Positions 8,329 through 13,196 of a stretch of 19,968 nucleotides of DNA are shown here, piece after piece. Position numbers and translations under genes: made by a program. The notes under the pieces are model-generated. The model did not search any database. It had not been told where the DNA came from and was given only the letters and a program-made list of their open reading frames with translations. Every line of letters starts with the position of its first letter. Positions within the stretch are counted from its first letter, which is position 1. Source of the stretch: DATCMH01 sp036563505 (GTDB taxonomy: Bacteria > Pseudomonadota > Alphaproteobacteria > Rhizobiales > Beijerinckiaceae); assembly GCA_036563505.1 (NCBI GenBank), contig DATCMH010000003.1, forward strand, positions 1-19,968, written 5' to 3'.

Positions 8329-8885
8329 GCTGTCCTCCCTGCCTTCCTGCCCTTGGTCTTGGCTTTGCTTTTGCTTTTCGGGGTCGTCTCTGCCGTGGGC
8401 GCCGTCGCCAGGATGGACGTGAGGTTCACATCCGCCAATCCCGCGACGAGGGTCGCGAGGCCCGGTTCGCCAACCAGGCGCGCCGCCTCGTCCAGGCCGA
8501 ACCAGCGCAGGTCGCGTTGCCCCTTTTCCTTCCACCGCGACAGGTGCCGCTCCACTGCCAGGGGATAGACGTCGACGCGCACGAGGTCGAAGTGGCGCTC
8601 CCGACGCTTCCAGTAGAGAAACGTGCCGATCGGCGCCCGGCCGACCCGGCCAACGACGCCGGCCTCCTGCTTGGCCTCCAGCGCGGCGGCCTTGCGGTCC
8701 TTCAGCGCCGCCATGGGCCAGCCTTTCGGGATGATCCAACGGCGGGTCTCGCGCGAGGTCACGAGCAGGACCTCACAGCGGCCCTCGATCCACCGCAGCG
8801 GAAGCGCCGCCACCTGCCGAAGAATGTCCTCCGGGCCGTCTGGATCGGAGGAGGTCGCGCTCGAGGTGTTGTCGGCACCGTCCAT
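8325..8885 (-). CDS. Nudix-fold protein with degenerate Nudix box (186 aa)
   Basis: This resembles the diadenosine/diphosphoinositol polyphosphate hydrolase-like Nudix proteins. Residues 24-52 form the opening strands, followed by WIIPKGWPM (50-58) and the Nudix helix AAALEAKQEAGVVG (66-79), then GTFLYW and DVYPLAV strands. The canonical helix pattern REUxEExGU reads LEAKQEAGV here: the Arg is Leu69 and the first Glu of the EE pair is Gln73. Glu70 and Glu74 remain, so metal binding and catalysis may be weakened or altered. The C-terminus (about 170-186) is a Lys/Ser/Thr tail. The gene lies 6 bp after phnE2, with GAGG beginning inside that gene's stop codon, and overlaps the next binding-protein gene by ATGA. 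Its position inside a transporter operon suggests a linked role in phosphorus metabolism; the substrate is unknown. Confidence 0.88.
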   Translation of the reverse strand: MDGADNTSSATSSDPDGPEDILRQVAALPLRWIEGRCEVLLVTSRETRRWIIPKGWPMAALKDRKAAALEAKQEAGVVGRVGRAPIGTFLYWKRRERHFDLVRVDVYPLAVERHLSRWKEKGQRDLRWFGLDEAARLVGEPGLATLVAGLADVNLTSILATAPTAETTPKSKSKAKTKGRKAGRTA

Positions 8886-8891
8886 CCGGCC

Positions 8892-9707
8892 TCACAGGAC
8901 CTTCGAGCGGATGAAGGAGGTGACGAACTCCGTCGCGATGACGACGGCGAAGATCACGGCGAGGATGAGCCCGACCTGGTCCCAGTACAGGTTGTTCAGC
9001 GCCGCATCGAGGGCGACGCCGATGCCGCCGGCGCCGACGAGGCCGAGCACGGCGGACTCACGGATGTTGATGTCCCAGCGCAGCAGGGCCACGGACCAGA
9101 AGGCGGGCTCAACTTGAGGCCAGTAGCCCTTGACGAGGATCATGGAGCGCGGCGCGCCCGCGGCGGTCAGCGCCTCGATCGGGCCTCTCTGCGCCTCCTC
9201 CAAGGCCTCCCCGAACAGCTTGCCCACGAAGCCGATGGAGCGAAAAGCGATGGCAAGCGTCCCGGCCAGCGGCCCCGGACCGAAGATCGCGACGAAGAGC
9301 AGCGCCCAGATCAGGGAGTTTACCGAGCGCGATGACACGAACACGAACTGGGCGAACCAGTTCAGCAGCGCCGAGCGCGTGAAGTTGCGGGCGGCGAGGA
9401 ACGAAAAGGGCAAGGCCAGCGCCAGCGCCAGGAGCGTCCCGAGTGTCGCCGTGTGAAAGGTCTCGATCAGGGCGGCGTGCACCGCTTTCGGGTAGAAGGC
9501 CCAGTCGAAGGGCCACATGCGCACGAAAAGGTCTGCCGTCTGCTCCGGCGCGTCGTAGAGGAACTCGGGGATGATCTCGATCGTGCGCAGCGACCAAACG
9601 ACGGCGACTGCCGTCAGCACGTAGACGACGGCTCTCGCGGCACGCTCGGCCGGGGTGAAGCGCTCCCAGCGCCGCTCAGGCGCAGCGAAGGCGGTCCCGG
9701 CGCTCAC
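8892..9707 (-). CDS. phnE: Phosphonate-type ABC transporter permease PhnE (second copy, 271 aa)
   Basis: This is a membrane subunit of the phosphonate-family importer, pairing with the neighbouring PhnE and the PhnC ATPase. After a short cytoplasmic N-terminus it shows a first membrane segment (about 25-42), TATLGTLLALALALPFSFLAARN, and the PhnE signature block SRSVNSLIWALLFV. The cytoplasmic loop EALEEAQRGPIEALTAAGA carries the EAA-like contact, then SAVLGLVGAGGIG and a final membrane helix. Start GTG 9707 is chosen because it overlaps the upstream stop as GTGA and has GGAGG 8 nt upstream; the long open frame beyond it shadows the other phnE. The length is normal for PhnE. The stop is followed 6 bp later by the Nudix gene. 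Members of this family also import phosphite, hypophosphite and methylphosphonate. Confidence 0.93.
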   Translation of the reverse strand: MSAGTAFAAPERRWERFTPAERAARAVVYVLTAVAVVWSLRTIEIIPEFLYDAPEQTADLFVRMWPFDWAFYPKAVHAALIETFHTATLGTLLALALALPFSFLAARNFTRSALLNWFAQFVFVSSRSVNSLIWALLFVAIFGPGPLAGTLAIAFRSIGFVGKLFGEALEEAQRGPIEALTAAGAPRSMILVKGYWPQVEPAFWSVALLRWDINIRESAVLGLVGAGGIGVALDAALNNLYWDQVGLILAVIFAVVIATEFVTSFIRSKVL

Positions 9708-10510
9708 TGGAAGATCCTCCGCAGGCGGCCGGCTGCCACCTCGGCCAGCATGATGACCGCGATGATGGCCATGAGGATGGTGAGGACGAAGTCGTAGTCG
9801 AAGCGCTGGTAAGCGGTGAACAGCGTCGCGCCGATCCCACCGCCGCCGACCAGGCCCACCATGGTCGAGTTCCGCAAGTTGGAGTCGAGCTGATACGTCG
9901 AGAAGCCGACGAAGCGCGCCATCACCTGGGGGAACACGCCCATCGCGAGCACGCTCATGAAGGAGGCACCCGTCGCGCGCACGGCCTCCACCTGCTTCAT
10001 CGACATCTCCTCGATGGCCTCGGCGAAGAGCTTGGAGACGAAGCCCATCGTTCCGATGATGAGGGCCAGGATGCCAGCGAGCGCCCCGAAGCCCACAGCC
10101 TTCACGAACAGGATCGCGACGATGACGTGGTGGAACGAGCGAAAGACCGCGATGACGCCGCGGGCCGTCCACGACAGCCAGGGCGGCGTCAGGTTGCGGG
10201 CGGCCACGAGCCCGAGCGGCAGGGACCCCAGGATGCCGAAGAACGTCGACAGCACCGCGATCTGGATGCTCTCGACCATGCCGGTCCACAGGAGCGCGAG
10301 CTTGTCCGGCTTGATGTTGGGCGGGAACATGCGGTCGAGGAACCGCGCGCCGTTGTCGAGCCCTTGCACGAAGCGCGGCCACGTCACGTCGAGGATCGAG
10401 GCGGCGTAGAGCGCGTAGACGGCCAGGCCGATCCAGGCGAGGCGCACCGGCCAGCGGGCCGGAAAAGCCTTCGTCCGAAAGCTGCCCGCCGTGGCGAGAG
10501 TGCCGCTCAC
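9704..10510 (-). CDS. phnE: Phosphonate-type ABC transporter permease PhnE (first copy, 268 aa)
   Basis: This is the first of two tandem, diverged PhnE membrane subunits; two-gene phnE arrangements are common outside Escherichia coli. Visible features are an N-terminal membrane helix (about 20-38), the block SIQIAVLSTFFGILGSLPLG, then FRSFHHVIVAILFVKAVG. The cytoplasmic contact loop is EAIEEMSMKQVEAVRATGAS, followed by STMVGLVGGGGIG and a C-terminal helix ending AGRLRRIFQ. I chose GTG 10510 because it overlaps the phnC stop as GTGA and has GAGG upstream. Both ends overlap neighbours, so translation should be coupled along phnC, phnE1 and phnE2. It aligns with phnE2 along its length, including the GLVGxGGIG motif, so the pair probably forms a heterodimeric channel. 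The exact phosphorus substrate is not determined. Confidence 0.93.
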   Translation of the reverse strand: MSGTLATAGSFRTKAFPARWPVRLAWIGLAVYALYAASILDVTWPRFVQGLDNGARFLDRMFPPNIKPDKLALLWTGMVESIQIAVLSTFFGILGSLPLGLVAARNLTPPWLSWTARGVIAVFRSFHHVIVAILFVKAVGFGALAGILALIIGTMGFVSKLFAEAIEEMSMKQVEAVRATGASFMSVLAMGVFPQVMARFVGFSTYQLDSNLRNSTMVGLVGGGGIGATLFTAYQRFDYDFVLTILMAIIAVIMLAEVAAGRLRRIFQ

Positions 10511-11349
10511 GTCAGCCAGCCCTCGCCGCCGTAGACCACTTGCAGATGATGGTCCTCCAAGGCCTCCGGCGGCCCGTCGAAGACGATCTCGCCCCGCGAC
10601 ATCCCGATGATCCGGTTGGCGAAGCGCCGCGCGAGATCGACGTTGTGAATGTTGACGATCACCGGGATCCCGCGCTCGGCGGAGAGCCGCGCCATCAGCT
10701 CCATGATCTCGACCGAGGTTTTGGGATCGAGCGAGGAGGTCGGCTCGTCGGCGAGCATGAGCTCGGGCCCCTGCATCACGGCGCGAGCGATGCCGACGCG
10801 CTGACGTTGGCCGCCGGAGAGGCGGTCGGCGCGCCGCGTCGCGAACTCGGCGCCGAGGCCCACGCCGTCGAGAAGGTCGAAAGCGCGGGCGACGTCCTCC
10901 TCGGGAAAGCGGCGCAGGAAGGCTCGCCAGGCTGGCAGGTAGCCGAGCCGGCCGCAGAGCACGTTCTCGATGACGCTGAGGCGCTCGACGAGATTGTACT
11001 CCTGGAACACCATTCCGATGCGCCGGCGTGCCGTCCGCAGGTCCTTGCCGCGCAAGGCGGCGAGGTCCTGACCAGCGAACCAGATTTCGCCGGACGTCGG
11101 GTCGACGAGGCGGTTGACGCAACGGATCAGGGTCGACTTGCCCGTGCCGGACGGCCCGATGATGGCCGTGATGCCGCGTCCCTCGACGGCAAGCGACACG
11201 TCTTTCAGAACGGGCTGACCGGCCCGGTACTCCTTGCGCAGGTTGCGGATCAGGAGCGCGCCCGAGAGGGCCTGCGTGGCGGCCCCTCCCGCGCCCTGAG
11301 GCAGGCTTGCGCGGGTCGGGACACTGTTCACCGTGAGGCTCCCGCTCAC
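10507..11349 (-). CDS. phnC: Phosphonate-type ABC transporter ATP-binding protein PhnC (280 aa)
   Basis: This is the ATPase driving the PhnD/PhnE importer. Walker A GPSGTGKST spans 65-73, Q-loop Gln116 is in MVFQEYNLVERLSV, the signature LSGGQRQRVGIARA starts at 177, Walker B LMLADEP has Glu202, the D-loop is SSLDPK and the switch His235 lies in VNIHNVDLAR. The NLVERLSV and IHNVDLA versions of the motifs are typical of PhnC rather than generic importers. The start is GTG 11349, overlapping the phnD stop as GTGA. This gives a roughly 30-residue Ser/Ala-rich N-terminal lead before the ATPase core (ALLIRNLRKEY), so a later GTG at 11331 cannot be excluded. All catalytic motifs are intact. Confidence 0.95.
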   Translation of the reverse strand: MSGSLTVNSVPTRASLPQGAGGAATQALSGALLIRNLRKEYRAGQPVLKDVSLAVEGRGITAIIGPSGTGKSTLIRCVNRLVDPTSGEIWFAGQDLAALRGKDLRTARRRIGMVFQEYNLVERLSVIENVLCGRLGYLPAWRAFLRRFPEEDVARAFDLLDGVGLGAEFATRRADRLSGGQRQRVGIARAVMQGPELMLADEPTSSLDPKTSVEIMELMARLSAERGIPVIVNIHNVDLARRFANRIIGMSRGEIVFDGPPEALEDHHLQVVYGGEGWLT

Positions 11350-12416
11350 GGCTTCGGAGCAGCGGGAGCCGGCGCAGGCGACTGCGTCTTCTTGGCCGCA
11401 GCCTCCGCCTCTCGCCGTGACTCGGCCTCGTAAGCCGCCTTGTTGTACGGCGTGCCCGATTTCTCGGCGACCTCTCGCACCACCGCCCAGGTATCCTTGT
11501 AGGAGATGGGCAGGAAGCGGTCGTCGCCGTTGAACTCCTTCGTCATCTCCGGCGTGAAGCGGAACGAGAAGAAGCATTCCTTCAGCTTCGTCGCGAGCTC
11601 CGGCTTAAGGTCGTGGGCATGCGCGAACGACGAGGTCGGGAAAATCGGGCTCTTGTAAATGATCCGGAAATCGTCGCCCTTGACCGTGCCGCGGGTCACC
11701 ATGCGGTCGTAGACGTCGGAGGCGACCGCGCCCATGTCGTAGTCGCCAGATACCACGCCGAGCACGGATTTGTCGTGACCGCCTGACATCAGCGGCTTGT
11801 AGTCCGTGTCGGGGGTGAGCCCTTGTTCTGGGAAGAGGACGCGCGGGGCGAGGTTGCCGGAATTCGAGGAGGGTGAGGTATGAGCGACCTTCTTGCCCTT
11901 GAGGTCGGCGAGCGACTTGTAGGAGCTCGACGACCTCACGACGGCGATCAGGTGATAGCCCCGCACCTCGCCCCCGAGACCCTTCGCCGCGAAAGGCACG
12001 GCGCCGGCCATATTGACCGCGAAGCCCGTCGGGCCGGTGGAGAATCCGGCGAAATGCAGCCTCCCTGAGCGCATCGCCTCGATCTCGGCCGAGTTTGACT
12101 GGACCGGGTAGTAGACGATCCGCTTGCCGGTGCAGGCCTGCAAGTGGTCCGTGAACGGCTTGAAGATGTTGGCGTAGACCGCCGGATCCTCGACGGGCGT
12201 GTAGGCCCACACCAGCGAGGATGGGTCGCGCCAGCGCTTCGGATCCTTCGGCGCGTCTGCGACGAGGTCACGGTCCTCATCGCAGTAATTCGTATCAAGC
12301 TGGCCTCGGTTGGAGCATCCAGCGTCCTGCTGGGCCAGGACCGGCGTGGTCAGGGCATTCAGGGCCGCGCCGAGGGCGACGCCCAGCACGGCACCGGCGG
12401 TCTTGCCGCTCATCAT
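11346..12416 (-). CDS. phnD: Phosphonate-type periplasmic binding protein PhnD (356 aa)
   Basis: This is the substrate receptor of the phn importer and first gene of the long leftward operon. A signal peptide covers residues 1-28 (cleavage VLA-Q). Family features include the core opening SLVWAYTPVEDPAVYANIF, KPFTDHL, SNSAEIEAMRSGRLHFAGFSTG, the phosphonate-loop-like THTSPSS equivalent AHTSPSSNSG, and GDYDMGAVASDVYDRM. A short pre-domain (about 29-65) contains two Cys (residues 34 and 45). The C-terminus ends in an Ala/Lys/Pro-rich tail not needed for the fold. Shine-Dalgarno GGAGG lies 6 nt before ATG 12416, with a second ATG right after. PhnD relatives bind 2-aminoethylphosphonate, methylphosphonate, phosphite or hypophosphite; which one applies here is open. 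The upstream direct repeat suggests control by an OmpR-family regulator. Confidence 0.94.
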   Translation of the reverse strand: MMSGKTAGAVLGVALGAALNALTTPVLAQQDAGCSNRGQLDTNYCDEDRDLVADAPKDPKRWRDPSSLVWAYTPVEDPAVYANIFKPFTDHLQACTGKRIVYYPVQSNSAEIEAMRSGRLHFAGFSTGPTGFAVNMAGAVPFAAKGLGGEVRGYHLIAVVRSSSSYKSLADLKGKKVAHTSPSSNSGNLAPRVLFPEQGLTPDTDYKPLMSGGHDKSVLGVVSGDYDMGAVASDVYDRMVTRGTVKGDDFRIIYKSPIFPTSSFAHAHDLKPELATKLKECFFSFRFTPEMTKEFNGDDRFLPISYKDTWAVVREVAEKSGTPYNKAAYEAESRREAEAAAKKTQSPAPAPAAPKP

Positions 12417-12518
12417 GGCTTTCCTCCAAAGTCGGGAGCCGGTTGCTGGCTCTTCTCGCTTCGAACGGGAAGGCTAGCGCGCGAACCTGTCACCCGCCTG
12501 TCAAACGCCTGAGAGCCC
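12417..12518. promoter_or_regulatory. Divergent promoter region between phnD operon and two-component operon
   Basis: These 102 bp separate the start codons of the leftward transporter operon and the rightward regulator gene, so both promoters must lie here or overlap the gene starts. A TTGACA hexamer on the minus strand (12504-12499) could be a -35 element for phnD; the matching -10 around 12481-12475 (GCGCTA) is poor, as expected of an activator-dependent promoter. It also holds the CTGTCA direct repeat described separately and the phnD ribosome-binding site (12421-12425 on the minus strand). The regulator gene has only GAGAG just upstream of its ATG. Confidence 0.6.
12487..12503 (+). promoter_or_regulatory. 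CTGTCA-N5-CTGTCA direct repeat: Pho-box-like operator
   Basis: CTGTCA occurs at 12487-12492 and again at 12498-12503, an exact 11-bp period. A weaker third copy, CTGAGA, is in phase at 12509-12514. The 11-bp phase of hexamer/heptamer repeats is how PhoB boxes (CTGTCAT N4 CTGTCAC) and many other OmpR-family operators are built. The site is only 16 nt before the regulator start codon, and 71-87 bp before the phnD start. It could therefore repress the regulator gene or activate phnD; in the phnD direction the repeats are in reverse orientation. Binding by PhoB or by the adjacent regulator cannot be distinguished from sequence alone. Confidence 0.55.
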
Positions 12519-13196
12519 ATGCGCCTTCTCCTCGTCGAGGACACCCACGATCTCGGTGAAGCGATGCAGACGGTCTTGCATCGGGCCGGCCACGCGGTCG
12601 ATTGGGTGCAAAACGGCGTTGAGGCGATCGAGCGCCTCGGCGCTCAGCCCTTCGACCTCGTTGTCCTCGACATCATGCTCCCGGGCCGCAGCGGCTTCGA
12701 GGTGCTGAGCGGCCTCCGGGCGCGGCAGGACCGCACCCCGGTCCTGGTGGTAACCGCGCGCTCGCAGATCGACGACAAGGTCTCGCTCCTCGACCTCGGG
12801 GCGGACGATTACCTCGTGAAGCCCTTCGACCTGCGGGAGCTCGAGGCGCGCGTGAGGGCGCTCCTGCGCCGGCCCCTCGGCATGCCGGCGAGCAAGGTGA
12901 CGCACGGCAACCTGATCTTTGACGCCGCTGCCCGAACCGTGACGGTCGCCGAGGCGCCCGTCGATCTCGGCCGGCGCGAGTTCCGCCTGCTCGAGGTTCT
13001 GCTCGGCCGTCTCGGATCGGTCGTGAGCAAGGACCGCTTGATTGAGCACCTGTTCAGCTCCGACGAGGACGCCTCCCCGAACGCCGTCGAGCTTTACGTC
13101 TCGCGCCTGCGCAAAAAGCTCGGCCCCGGCGCCTCGGTGGAGATCGCGACCGCCCGTGGCGAGGGCTACATCATGCGGCCGAGGGCGCCGCGATGA
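12519..13196 (+). CDS. OmpR-family response regulator (TctD/QseB-like, 225 aa)
   Basis: This is a DNA-binding response regulator, expected to be phosphorylated by the kinase encoded next. The receiver domain (1-115) has the acidic pair Glu7-Asp8, the phospho-acceptor Asp51 in VVLDIMLPG, Thr79 in VVTAR and Lys101 in DYLVKPFD, all canonical. A winged-helix effector domain covers about 125-222, with the recognition stretch AVELYVSRLRKKLG and the final wing ARGEGYIM. The length of 225 is typical. ATG 12519 begins the standard first strand RLLLVED directly, so the start is well supported. Its stop overlaps the kinase ATG as ATGA. OmpR-family effector domains bind direct repeats with about 11-bp spacing, which is what lies immediately upstream. 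Closest types regulate tricarboxylate or other solute uptake genes. Confidence 0.96.
   Translation: MRLLLVEDTHDLGEAMQTVLHRAGHAVDWVQNGVEAIERLGAQPFDLVVLDIMLPGRSGFEVLSGLRARQDRTPVLVVTARSQIDDKVSLLDLGADDYLVKPFDLRELEARVRALLRRPLGMPASKVTHGNLIFDAAARTVTVAEAPVDLGRREFRLLEVLLGRLGSVVSKDRLIEHLFSSDEDASPNAVELYVSRLRKKLGPGASVEIATARGEGYIMRPRAPR

Noticed and set aside
9708..10382. Open frame joining the second phnE to upstream sequence (496 codons)
   Set aside because: The extra part overlaps the first phnE in another frame and looks like low-complexity Arg/His/Gly shadow. The GTG at 9707 has GGAGG and a GTGA overlap.
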